Positions 56,424-64,000 of a stretch of 64,000 bases of DNA are shown piece after piece. A program made the translations under genes and the position numbers. This stretch comes from Bin80 sp965203305. GTDB taxonomy: Bacteria > Bacteroidota > Rhodothermia > Rhodothermales > Bin80. How positions within the stretch are numbered: position 1 is the stretch's first letter; each line of letters starts with the position of its first letter. The DNA lies in contig OZ241874.1 of NCBI GenBank assembly GCA_965203305.1, forward strand, positions 1,860,001 through 1,924,000, in the 5' to 3' direction. Under the pieces are notes generated by a model. The model worked only from the letters and a program-made list of their open reading frames with translations. It was not told the DNA's origin and did not search any database.

Positions 56424-56632
56424 AGGTCTGTTGGTTGGTGAAAAGTGCTTAGCGTGTGATCAGACCGCAACTCATGCGATCATCCCCTGTAATATACACA
56501 TCAAGCAGGTAAGGTGACTAACTCGAAAAAATGAGGTTCCAGTTATCCTCTACGAAGAAAACAGGCAAACAGCACAACCCTCATGAAGTTTCTGTGCTCT
56601 GGATTCACATTGATCCGATAGAATCTTTTAGG
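56424..56632. promoter_or_regulatory. Region upstream of giant gene 2
   Basis: 209 bp between the giant gene start and the end of etfA (both minus strand). It contains the conserved block 56491-56521 shared with the other giant gene, which suggests a co-regulated promoter. No ORF supported. Confidence 0.45.
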
Positions 56633-57586
56633 TCAAGCTGAACTACGAATTGCCCTGGCAAGCGCAGGGACCACTTCAAACAAATCTCCAATAATCCCAT
56701 AGTCGGCAACCTGAAAAATCGGCGCATCGGGATCTTTGTTGATTGCAAGAATACATTTGGACCTGGCAATACCAGCTACATGTTGCATTGCTCCCGAAAT
56801 GCCAACAGCAATATATAAATCTGGGGCAATGGCACGGCCAGTCTGGCCCACATGTTCATCGTGAGGGCGCCATTTTTCATCACTCACTGGACGCGAACAA
56901 GCCAGGGCAGCATTCGGGCCAAGTGCATCCAGAAGGTCCTCAAGGATGTGCCAGTTTTCGGGGCCTTGCAAACCTCTTCCCCCGCTCACAACAATAGAGG
57001 CTTCAGTTACGTCAGGGCGTTCTCTTGCAGTTCTGGACTGAAACTCAACCTGCGCCTTTGGAGTGCAGTTGTTCGCTACCTGTACAATCACGCCGGCACT
57101 ATCCCCTGATCTGGCAATCGGGGCAAATGATCTGGGGCGGAAACTTGCAAAAATCGGGTTCCCCGATAATCTTACATTCGAGAGTACTTTCCCTCCATAC
57201 AACGGATGTTGGAAGATCATCTCTCCTGATTCAACTTTAACCCCGGTGCAATCCTGAGCCAAGGGGGCAGAGAATGTCTGTGCCAGTCTCGCCATCACAT
57301 CTTTCCCCGTACTTGTTGCCGCCATCATCACCAAATCAACCAGATCAATGGACTGGGCTGCCAACTCGGACATCATCTCGGCTCCATAATATGCACTCTC
57401 TTCTGCCTGAAACGACAGCACTTCGGGTGCGATCATCTCCGCTACATTCGCAGCATGAGCGGGAACCAGAATACTCCAGCTTCCCCCCTTTGAAATAGCA
57501 AGCATGGAGGCAGCCTGACATACTTCCAGGGTGGATACTGTCAGATCCAAGCCGCTTGTTTCGGCAACTACCAGAATTTTGAACAT
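56633..57586 (-). CDS. etfA: Electron transfer flavoprotein alpha subunit
   Basis: EtfA forms the FAD-binding half of the ETF heterodimer that accepts electrons from acyl-CoA dehydrogenases. The 317-residue product has the C-terminal FAD motif VGISGAMQHVAGIARSKCIL followed by AINKDPDAPIFQVADYGIIGDLFEVVP, plus the domain II VSGGRGLQGPENW segment. Length normal. It is the second gene of the etfBA pair, 9 bp after etfB. Confidence 0.96.
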   Translation of the reverse strand: MFKILVVAETSGLDLTVSTLEVCQAASMLAISKGGSWSILVPAHAANVAEMIAPEVLSFQAEESAYYGAEMMSELAAQSIDLVDLVMMAATSTGKDVMARLAQTFSAPLAQDCTGVKVESGEMIFQHPLYGGKVLSNVRLSGNPIFASFRPRSFAPIARSGDSAGVIVQVANNCTPKAQVEFQSRTARERPDVTEASIVVSGGRGLQGPENWHILEDLLDALGPNAALACSRPVSDEKWRPHDEHVGQTGRAIAPDLYIAVGISGAMQHVAGIARSKCILAINKDPDAPIFQVADYGIIGDLFEVVPALARAIRSSA

Positions 57587-57595
57587 GATGGTCTT

Positions 57596-58345
57596 TCAGA
57601 GTACCTTTGCCTCTTTACGCAGGAGTTTTACGACTTCGTTCTCTATCCCATCCTCGTATATCATGACTTTCCCCTCTGACCTGGACACAGACAGATCCAG
57701 TGATGCTATATGGTATTGAGAAGGAGGCAGAGTGGCCGCTTCCTTGACAATCGGCTGCCGTTTTGCTTTCATGATCCCCTTGAATGACGGATAACGCGGT
57801 TCCATAATCCGGCGGTTGATACCGATCACAGCTGGTAGCTGGCACGTATGGATCTCGTCTCCCTGTTCAACAGGATGCCTGGCTGTCAATTGGCCTGATG
57901 CCAGTTCCAACTCTTCAACTCCCGTGACGCATGGCAAGTCAAGTAATATCCCCAACCTCTGTGGCACCTGAGATCCCGCGCTGTCAATAGCCACCTCCCC
58001 TGTCAAGATCAGATCAAACTCTTGCGGCTTAAGCCAGCTGGCAAGTGCATCCGCAATAATTTTGGAAGCATCTGGCATACTGTCACACTCAAGGTGCACA
58101 GCGTGATCAGCTCCCATGGCCAGCCCCTGCCTCAGTGCACTTTCTGCCCGTTCAGGTCCAAGAGTAACCAGCGTAACTGCGCCTCCCCTCTGATCACGCA
58201 GTTGCACAGCCACTTCAATGGCAGACTCATCATGAGGATTTATAACCCATACCAGCCCTTCGTCAGTAATACAGGCACCGTCGGAACTCAGTACAGGCCG
58301 GGATTCGGTATCAGCAACCTGCTTTATACATACAATAATGTTCAT
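57596..58345 (-). CDS. etfB: Electron transfer flavoprotein beta subunit
   Basis: EtfB is the AMP-binding partner of EtfA. The 249-residue product begins MNIIVCIKQVADTESRPV, has VTLVTLGPERAESALRQGLA and GADHAVHL, the internal DLILTGEVAIDSAGSQVPQ and the LPAVIGINRRIMEPRYPS signature. Length normal. It precedes etfA on the minus strand; the region upstream holds mobile repeats. Confidence 0.96.
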   Translation of the reverse strand: MNIIVCIKQVADTESRPVLSSDGACITDEGLVWVINPHDESAIEVAVQLRDQRGGAVTLVTLGPERAESALRQGLAMGADHAVHLECDSMPDASKIIADALASWLKPQEFDLILTGEVAIDSAGSQVPQRLGILLDLPCVTGVEELELASGQLTARHPVEQGDEIHTCQLPAVIGINRRIMEPRYPSFKGIMKAKRQPIVKEAATLPPSQYHIASLDLSVSRSEGKVMIYEDGIENEVVKLLRKEAKVL

Positions 58346-58504
58346 GCAGATTCACGGAAAATATGTCCAGCACTTTATCTCAAAGGGAAGAATACCGCAT
58401 CACACAACGCCGCAGGACAATGAGGATGCAGGTAACCGGGGGTTGGCAGTTGTACCTTTATCCTGTTATCTTTGTCCAATTTTTGATACTGCAGATTTTG
58501 AGGT

Positions 58505-58523
58505 TTATCCAGCAGAATCCGCA
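58505..58523 (-). repeat. 19-bp ATPase-associated motif, inverted (site E)
   Basis: Reads TGCGGATTCTGCTGGATAA on the minus strand. With site F (60286-60304) it flanks ATPase copy 5 as a near-perfect inverted pair (18 of 19) about 1.8 kb apart; similarity extends weakly outward (CTCAAA). Confidence 0.7.
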
Positions 58524-58559
58524 AACCGGAAACAGGTAGGATTCCTGTATGTGTTACAC

Positions 58560-58664
58560 GTGAGGCTCTTGCAAAAACATCTGTGTACCTTGCCCAATGT
58601 GCCTGTAAGAACTCTCAGAGCGATATTTCTTCGTCATACGGGATTTTTGCAAGGGGCTCAAGTG
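58560..58664 (-). repeat. About 105-bp repeat (copy 3)
   Basis: Runs from GTGAGGCTCTTGCAAAAACA to GGGATTTTTGCAAGGGGCTC with inverted termini; matches the two copies upstream of ATPase copy 1. Confidence 0.5.
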
Positions 58665-58915
58665 AATACAAAAACAGATACAGGTCATGGCAAATACGAA
58701 AAAGAATGCTGATTGTTCTGACTCTGTTCACCTTCTTTGAGTTCAGCAGTGGGGGAGACATGCCACCCGGCCCTGCGGAAACCTGACCCAAAACCGGGGG
58801 AACCTGAGGTAGTGTCTGGGTGTCCAAGCATAAAAGTTCTGCCAGTCATCTCCTGTCTCCGCTATGTATCCGTACAAAACTTCCCGATCAGGACGAACCA
58901 TTTCCAGAAGAAGCG

Positions 58916-60082
58916 ATGAGTGAGATTAAAGGCTTTCTTGACAGAGGAACAGCCAAATACTTCCACGGACGGAAGGAGATCCGCGACAAGTTTAAGGATG
59001 GGCTAGAAATTGCCGAGAACTCCAAGGGCGGAAGCATACTTCTGATCCAAGGGCCTCCAGGTGTGGGGAAAACTGCATTGCTGGCAAAATGCTGGAAAGA
59101 AGCAAAAAAGAAGAAGTGGGACGTGGTAGAGATTGATCCGAGAGATCTGTGGGATCCAGACAAGTTGCGGAAAACACTCAAGATCGGCCCCGAAATCAGG
59201 GTTACAGGCGGGGAAGGTGAAGCAGGGATAACGAAATTTCTGGTTGCGAAGGGCAAAGCAGAAATCACCATTGACCACTACCCCCGCACGACACTGGACA
59301 TACTCAGGCTGGGGCCAAAACCTCTTTTACTTGTCCTGGACGAAGCCCAGCACTTGGGCGAAGACAGCAGGATAACAGGAGAGTGCAAAGACGATGTATG
59401 TACTCTCCTGAAACGGATTCATAACAGCGGATTGGGAACACCTGTCGTCCTGCTGGCGGGCGGGCTCGGCATGACATTTCAGGCATTTGAAGCACTGGGC
59501 ATATCCCGGATGGCGGAGGAATGTACGTTTGATATGGAGCCACTAGAAGAAGGGGAGGAACGGAAGGTGATCGCGGACTGGCTCACAAAGGAGGGAAAGG
59601 CGAAGGGAGACATCACTGGCTGGGTGGATGCGATCTCCAAAGAGACGCATCGCTGGCCCCAGCACATTCATTCTTATTCCACATGTGCCGCATACGTACT
59701 CAAGCAAAGCGGGGGAGAGATGACCGAGCACAGGTTACGTATCGTCATGGAGAAGGGACGAGCAAAGCGTAGACAATACTATGAATACCGTCTGAGTGGC
59801 TTCACTGCAAAAGAGCGCAGAAGCCTTGCCAGGATCTTGGTAGCAAGCTCTGAGGAGAGCGGAGTAGAGCAGGAAGAGGTTGTAGAACAGCTAGACAGAG
59901 AGTATGGGATGGGGAACGGGGAAGAAATCTTCTTCCGTGCGATACGCAAGGGAGTCTTTTACTTTAACAAGTCACTGGGATCTTATTCCGTCCCCATTCC
60001 GTCTATGCGGAATTTCATCGTAAAGAATTTCCCCCCCGAAAGAGATTTCGGAGCAACAACTGGATTCGAAAGACCTGTCTGA
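58916..60082 (+). CDS. AAA-type P-loop ATPase (copy 5, tail frameshifted)
   Basis: The frame is open from 58820, but the start matching the other copies is ATG 58916 (GAAGCGATGAG). The upstream extension is not conserved because one base is inserted relative to the copy at 34246. The 388-residue product has FLDRGTAKYFHGRKEI, Walker A GPPGVGKTALLAK (about 45-57), a linker, LLLVLDEAQHLGED (Walker B, about 137-150), LLAGGLGMTFQAF, and the C-terminal module YSVPIPSMRNFIV. A C7 run at 60031-60037, where C6 would give the sister's PKEISEQQ, shifts the frame and ends at 60082. The disordered tail then continues out of frame to a stop at 60276-60278. A candidate for homopolymer switching of the tail. 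Confidence 0.78.
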   Translation: MSEIKGFLDRGTAKYFHGRKEIRDKFKDGLEIAENSKGGSILLIQGPPGVGKTALLAKCWKEAKKKKWDVVEIDPRDLWDPDKLRKTLKIGPEIRVTGGEGEAGITKFLVAKGKAEITIDHYPRTTLDILRLGPKPLLLVLDEAQHLGEDSRITGECKDDVCTLLKRIHNSGLGTPVVLLAGGLGMTFQAFEALGISRMAEECTFDMEPLEEGEERKVIADWLTKEGKAKGDITGWVDAISKETHRWPQHIHSYSTCAAYVLKQSGGEMTEHRLRIVMEKGRAKRRQYYEYRLSGFTAKERRSLARILVASSEESGVEQEEVVEQLDREYGMGNGEEIFFRAIRKGVFYFNKSLGSYSVPIPSMRNFIVKNFPPERDFGATTGFERPV

Positions 60083-60278
60083 GCCGAAACAATTGCCAGA
60101 GGCGGATCCCAAGAAGGAGCTGGAAAACCATACAACAGACCGTCTTTCCCCCGAAAAAGAGGAGGGAAAAGAACCCACGCCACCCAAATCGGGGAAAGGC
60201 AATCCTGGGCAGGATCCCCCACAGGGCAAAGACCCTTCCGACAGTGATCAAGACACAGACATGGGGATGGAGAGATAA
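60083..60278 (+). other. Out-of-frame tail of ATPase copy 5
   Basis: In the frame that would follow C6 this DNA encodes LPEADPKKELENHTTDR, SPEKEEGKEPTPPKSGKGN and DTDMGMER, the same tail as in copy 3. It is conserved at residue level despite being untranslated in the present state, suggesting recent loss or reversible switching. Confidence 0.65.
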
Positions 60279-60285
60279 CCTTTCG

Positions 60286-60304
60286 TGCGGATTTTGCTGG
60301 ATAA
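60286..60304 (+). repeat. 19-bp ATPase-associated motif (site F)
   Basis: TGCGGATTTTGCTGGATAA 8 bp after the tail stop at 60278; the inverted partner of site E. Confidence 0.7.
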
Positions 60305-60465
60305 ATTCTCAAATTTTTTGAAGTGTCATCTGCACATATTAGAGATTCGGTACATATCCATTCCAGCGAACGAATGCCCCCAAAAGCAGGGTGCCAAACG
60401 AGAATTTTATGTTCCGGTGGACATGATTCAATGTGATTTTCTCAGACAGAATTTAATACAGAGTT

Positions 60466-61765
60466 ATGATTAACTGGGGAGTGATCGGTGCAAGCACAAT
60501 TGCACAAGAATGGATGATCAATGCCATTAACAAAAGTCTTCAAAGCCGGGTACTGGCCATCATGAGCAGATCTCAGCAGCGGGGAGAGGATGTTCAGAAA
60601 CAGTTTGGAATTGAGCACCTGTATACGGAACTTGATGCACTTCTCGAAAATCCAGAACTTGATGTCATCTATGTAGTGTCTGTCCGAAAATTCACGGCAA
60701 GCCCCAATACGGGGGATTTCAGAGGCATTTTGCTCCACAGCGTCATGTATGGCACGATTCAGATGCTCGTTCGCTATGAGAGATTCGGGGAAATCTTGCA
60801 CGAAGATTGCATGTTTATGGACGCTGTTCGGGGATTTCATGCTCCAATCCGCCAAAGAGCTTCCATCTTCGTCAGAAAAAATACCAAAAAAATATCTCCA
60901 AAACCCCCTCATACGCTCTCGAAACGGCATATATTGGCGATATTCTGAATTTTCGGACAGACACTATGTAGGAACGACAAATGAATTGCACAAGCCGCAG
61001 ACTCTTGCCGCCGCTTCCGCAAAGAAACATGTCCTCTGTGAAAAGCCTCTGGCCCTGTCCATTGCAGATGCAAGGCAAATGATAGATGCCTGTGACAAAG
61101 CGGGGGTGGTGATGGGGACCAATCATCATCTTCGCAATGCCGTCACCCACCGAAAAATTCGTGATCTGGTTCAAAATGGCACCATCGGCAATCCCATTGC
61201 GGCACGGGTATTTCATGCTGTTCTTCTGTCTCCGAATCTGAGAACATGGCGAACCAAGGATTCTTCAGCCGGTGGCGGAGTGATTCTGGATGTCACAGTT
61301 CACGATACGGACACCCTTCGATTTATTCTGAATGACGAGGTAGAATCTGTGATGGCATTCCATTCTTCGCATGGTTTCGGAGAGCACGGAATTGAAGATA
61401 CTGTGATGGGAGTCATGCGATTTGATGGTGGCACACTTGCACAATTCCATGATTCGTTTGTGATCGGTCATGCTGGAACAGGACTCGAAATTCACGGCAC
61501 AGAGGGTTCACTCATTGCCACAGATGTGATGACACAGCGGCCTGTCGGACAAGTCTTACTCCGGCGAGGCAATCAGGAGCAGCCTGTCAAACTGCCACCT
61601 CATGTGAATCTGTATGAGTGTGCTGTTAACTGTTTTAATCAAGCGGTTCAGGGAGCTGGTGAACCGGCCGCGACAGCAGATGACGGCCTCCGATCACTTG
61701 CAGTTGCCTTGGCAGTGAAGAAGTCGGCACAGACAGGGGAATATGCCCGTGTACAGTATTCTTGA
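60466..61765 (+). pseudogene. Gfo/Idh/MocA-family oxidoreductase interrupted by a MITE
   Basis: The 5' part begins MINWGVIGASTIAQEWMINA (Rossmann fold) and reads to DVIYV. After a 287-bp insertion the protein resumes with GTTNELHKPQ, followed by HVLCEKPLALSIADARQMID (NAD-binding Lys motif) and a C-terminal substrate half through GQVLLRRGN to the end. Removing the insert and one 8-bp duplicate rejoins the frame exactly and gives 334 residues, a normal length. Substrate unknown. In the present form the gene is probably inactive. Confidence 0.85.
60677..60963. mobile_element. 287-bp MITE
   Basis: Ends are an 18-bp perfect inverted repeat, TGTCTGTCCGAAAATTCA. The 8-bp target duplication CTATGTAG flanks it at 60669-60676 and 60964-60971. 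It has no intact gene; on the minus strand a short frame carries GFWRYFFGIFSDEDGSSLADW, faintly like an IS5-family transposase start, so it may be a deletion derivative. It breaks an oxidoreductase gene. Confidence 0.9.
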
Positions 61766-61898
61766 GGATTAAAGATGCTTGTGTACCGTATCATGTGACG
61801 GTGCAGAGAAGCCCGAGATTAATGGGTTCTATCCCGATTCGTATGATTTTGTTATCTTCCCTACTTTCTAACCCATTCACAAATTCTAGCGTACTCTT

Positions 61899-62237
61899 AT
61901 GAAAAAGGATTACAAAGTTGGTTTTCGGGATTCATTTAATTTGAACGATGACTGGGTGATTGACGAGTTCGTGTACGATGAGGACACCAAGGAATATACG
62001 CTCTATGTTTCGCATGCAGGCGGGGAACTGGTCTGTCCAGAAACGGGAGAGAAGGGCGATCAGTACGACCGCAACAGAGCGCGCTGCTGGCGACATATGG
62101 ATTTCGCAGGGCGCAAGTTTTATCTCCATTGCCGGGTTCCCCGGGTCAAGTCTTCGGCAGGCATCAAGACGATTGCGGTGCCTTGGGCAGAGTTCTCTAG
62201 TCGGCACACATATCTGTTTGAGTCGTTGATCTCCTGA
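61899..62237 (+). pseudogene. N-terminal fragment of an ISL3-family transposase
   Basis: A 112-residue frame with the ISL3 zinc-finger and linker region: CPETGEKGDQYDRNRARCWRHMDF, YLHCRVPRVKSS and IKTIAVPWAEFSSRHTYLFE. The catalytic domain is missing; the frame stops at TGA. A relic lying just before an IS66 fragment. Confidence 0.75.
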
Positions 62238-62323
62238 AAGGAAATCAGAACCAGGCACAAGCGGCTAGCTCGTTGCAGTGTGGGCCGAACGCCGGCTATC
62301 GTATTTATGTCCCGTGCTGTTGC

Positions 62324-62966
62324 CTGTGGAGAGACGGCTATGTGGTCTACTATCAGTTTGGAAAATAGACGGAATTGAGCTGGGCGCATGCCCGGCGGAA
62401 ATTCAAGGATGCTCTGCGTGCCGAGGGAGAGAACTCCCCCAAGCGGAACAGGCTGTGGTGCTGATCCAGCGGCTGTATGTGGTGGAGGACGAGCTCCGCG
62501 AGCAGGGGCAGACGCTGCGGAGCGGGAGCGGGTGCGCCAGGAGCAGTCCGTCCCCATCCTGCAGGTGCTGGAAGCCCTCCTGCGAGAACACACCGGGGAC
62601 AATGACACCTTTTGGTTCAGAGCCGTGCGCTACACCCTGAGGCTATGGGATCGCCTGAGCGGCTTCACCCGCAATGGACGCGTGGAGACTGACAACAATC
62701 TCGTGGAAAACCGGGTTCGTCCCATTGCACTGGGACGTAAGAACTACCTGTTTGCCGGCTCGCATGAGGCCGCTGCCAATGCAGCCACGATCTGCTCTCT
62801 GCTCGGGATTTGCCAACTCCATGAAGTCCATCCGCAGGAGTGGCTGATGGAAATCCTGAAGCGCGTGGAAACCACGCCTGACGAAGAGCTCCACACGCTG
62901 TTGCCTCATCACTGGAAGGCGACCCGGCAGGAAGAGAAACAAGTGCCACTCGCCAAGGCAGCATAG
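62324..62966 (+). pseudogene. C-terminal fragment of an IS66-family transposase (TnpC)
   Basis: Begins near WRDGYVVYYQFG, then WAHARRKFKDALRAEG, QAVVLIQRLYVVEDELREQG, SVPILQVLEALLREHTGDND, and the long intact end VETDNNLVENRVRPIALGR (catalytic Glu region), GSHEAAANAATICSLLGIC. Segments lie in three frames, so at least two frameshifts and an internal loss are present. Inactive remnant. Confidence 0.8.
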
Positions 62967-63521
62967 CCTCCCCGCGGGGACGACACGGAATCCGAAACCG
63001 CCTCATGGTTCCCGCCAGAAAAAGCAGGAGGCACCCGGCAGACCCTCACAGAACAGGACAACGAGAATCACAAACGGAAACGACCGGGAACGCACAGAAC
63101 CTCTCTGCCTTCGGAACCCGGATCCCCTCACAGAATGTGCCCGCAGGAGGACACCAGCCCTAGACAGGGGCAAGACAGGGCTGTTCGGACGGTTACAACC
63201 GAATTTCCGCGGTGGCAGGCAGATCTATGCAGATGAGGTGAACCCGCCAACACCATCCCGGCAAGAATGACCCAGAGCAGAGGACAACCTCTATCCCTGA
63301 ACCCGAGTCCCTCTGCCCTATCCTTCGCCCTTGCTTTGCTTTCTATGCCCTTTTCTGTCCCTTCTGTTTTCCTGCTCCGATGTCATTCCTTGTTCCACTT
63401 GTGTCTCAACGCGGCCTCGCGAATTATTCCTGCCCTCTATACTACAGGATCAAACCCGCGCGCTAAGTGGAGATTCCATGGGCAGAATAATGACAGTGAA
63501 CTGGCATCCGATATGTCCGGC
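62967..63521. other. Gene-poor stretch
   Basis: About 555 bp after the IS66 remnant. A pyrimidine-rich run (63300-63400) is evident. Open frames here are not supported. It is followed by the reverse-strand coiled-coil gene. Confidence 0.3.
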
Positions 63522-64000
63522 TTATGGTACTCTTGTCGAAACAGGAGATGCTGGAACGGCTGTGCCTTGCATGGACGACGGCGATGAAGGCAGATCATCT
63601 TCAAAGAGATTTCTCAGTTTCGGGCTGATCAATACCGCTCCTTCTATGCGTGAGACGCGAGCATTGGTATCAACTACAACAACCTTTATCTCTTTGTACT
63701 CTTCCTCCAGTTTGACAAAATCTTTTTGCATCGAGACAATAACAAGAGGAACTTCTTCAATCCTTTTGTATCCTTCCTCCAGTTTGACAAAATCTTTTTG
63801 CATGGAGACAACAGCGAGATGAAGTTCTTTAATCTCTTTATAGCCCTCCTTCAGTTCGGCAAAATCTTTTTGTATTGTGCCAATACCTCCTTGCATGGAG
63901 ACAACAGCGAGACGAAGCTTTCCCATCTCTTTATAGCCCTCCTTCAGTTCGGCAATATCAACCTGAATCTTGGTGACATCTTCTCGTACTGAGATTAACT
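63522..64000 (-). CDS. Repetitive coiled-coil protein, 5' truncated by window end
   Basis: The reading frame continues past the right edge of the window (LISVREDVTKIQVDIAELK... in frame at the end), so the start is not visible. It is built of imperfect 24-residue repeats such as MQKDFVKLEEGYKEIKELHL, SMQKDFVKLEEGYKRIEEVP and TIQKDFAELKEGYKEI with strong heptad character. The 3' end has a short Ser/Pro tail (LPSSPSSMQGTAVPASPVS). Function unknown; it resembles phage-tail or surface coiled-coil stalks, or a t-SNARE-like domain. Confidence 0.65.
   Translation of the reverse strand, partial: LISVREDVTKIQVDIAELKEGYKEMGKLRLAVVSMQGGIGTIQKDFAELKEGYKEIKELHLAVVSMQKDFVKLEEGYKRIEEVPLVIVSMQKDFVKLEEEYKEIKVVVVDTNARVSRIEGAVLISPKLRNLFEDDLPSSPSSMQGTAVPASPVSTRVP
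63705..63945 (-). repeat. Tandem imperfect repeat of about 72 bp
   Basis: Three to four units containing TTTGACAAAATCTTTTTGCA and TCTTTATAGCC-type blocks, each one repeat of the coiled-coil protein. The units are similar enough at DNA level to allow repeat-number change. Confidence 0.7.

Larger units (their letters stand above)
58346..58915. other. Region between etfB and ATPase copy 5
   Basis: About 570 bp without a confident gene. It contains the inverted 19-bp motif at 58505-58523, a 105-bp repeat copy at 58560-58664, and the conserved leader at about 58797-58865 that is also upstream of the copy at 34246. Short open frames here are not convincing. Confidence 0.4.

Noticed and set aside
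58820..58915. N-terminal extension of ATPase copy 5
   Set aside because: Compared with the copy at 34246 there is one inserted base in this stretch, so the extension frame is not conserved, whereas the ATGAG start is shared among copies.
63705..63945. Possible CRISPR array
   Set aside because: The repeating units are contiguous, about 72 bp, without unique spacers, and are in frame with a coiled-coil protein.

Overview
The window looks like a chromosome segment from a Gram-negative member of the Bacteroidota/Rhodothermota group. Supporting features are two giant secreted proteins ending in a T9SS-type A sorting tag (NYPNPFNP...), a TonB receptor paired with a DUF4249 lipoprotein, BamA with two Skp/OmpH chaperones, and several TonB-dependent or outer-membrane genes. 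The genus is not determinable by eye, and no tRNA, rRNA or CRISPR array was seen.

Layout. (1) 1-880: transposase remnant and decayed coding DNA. (2) 882-9004, minus strand: a compact housekeeping and envelope cluster read dxr > rseP > bamA > two skp/ompH > panB > surE. (3) 9284-18374, plus strand: a TPR lipo/periplasmic-type protein, an uncharacterised secreted protein, an acyl-CoA thioesterase, an RmlD-like reductase, serS, and a TonB receptor with its DUF4249 partner. A GCS2/YbdK-type ligase follows on the minus strand. (4) 19899-25079 (+) and 51189-56423 (-): two paralogous secreted giants of about 1,730 residues in inverted orientation. Each has a long poly-G tract inside the signal-peptide coding region and the same strong hairpin after the stop. 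(5) Between them lies an accessory island of about 26 kb. It holds a tandem pair of MmeI-like type IIL restriction-modification enzymes, pyrF, an IS1634-type element, an IS110-type element with a candidate structured RNA, and several copies of an unusual AAA-type ATPase. Most of those copies are broken, split or frameshifted. The right part of the island returns to ordinary genes (TonB receptor, lipoprotein, glgC, DUF4175 protein, DCC protein, chrA). (6) 56633-64000: etfBA, another ATPase copy, a Gfo/Idh/MocA oxidoreductase cleanly interrupted by a 287-bp MITE, ISL3 and IS66 transposase remnants, and the 3' part of a repetitive coiled-coil gene.

The most unusual theme is the P-loop ATPase family, with copies at 26122, 34246 (split, resuming at 38795), 39430, 40966-42041 (reverse) and 58916, plus an orphan tail at 40857. 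Two copies are switched out of frame by a single extra base in a homopolymer (G6 where a sister has G5; C7 where C6 would restore the sister's frame). One copy has lost the segment between Walker A and the C-terminal half in frame. A 19-bp motif recurs downstream of copies and, inverted, upstream of two of them, like terminal inverted repeats. Together with the poly-G tracts of the secreted giants and the duplicated restriction enzymes, this suggests a locus built for variation (phase variation, recombination, mobile DNA). The biological role of the ATPases cannot be read from sequence alone.
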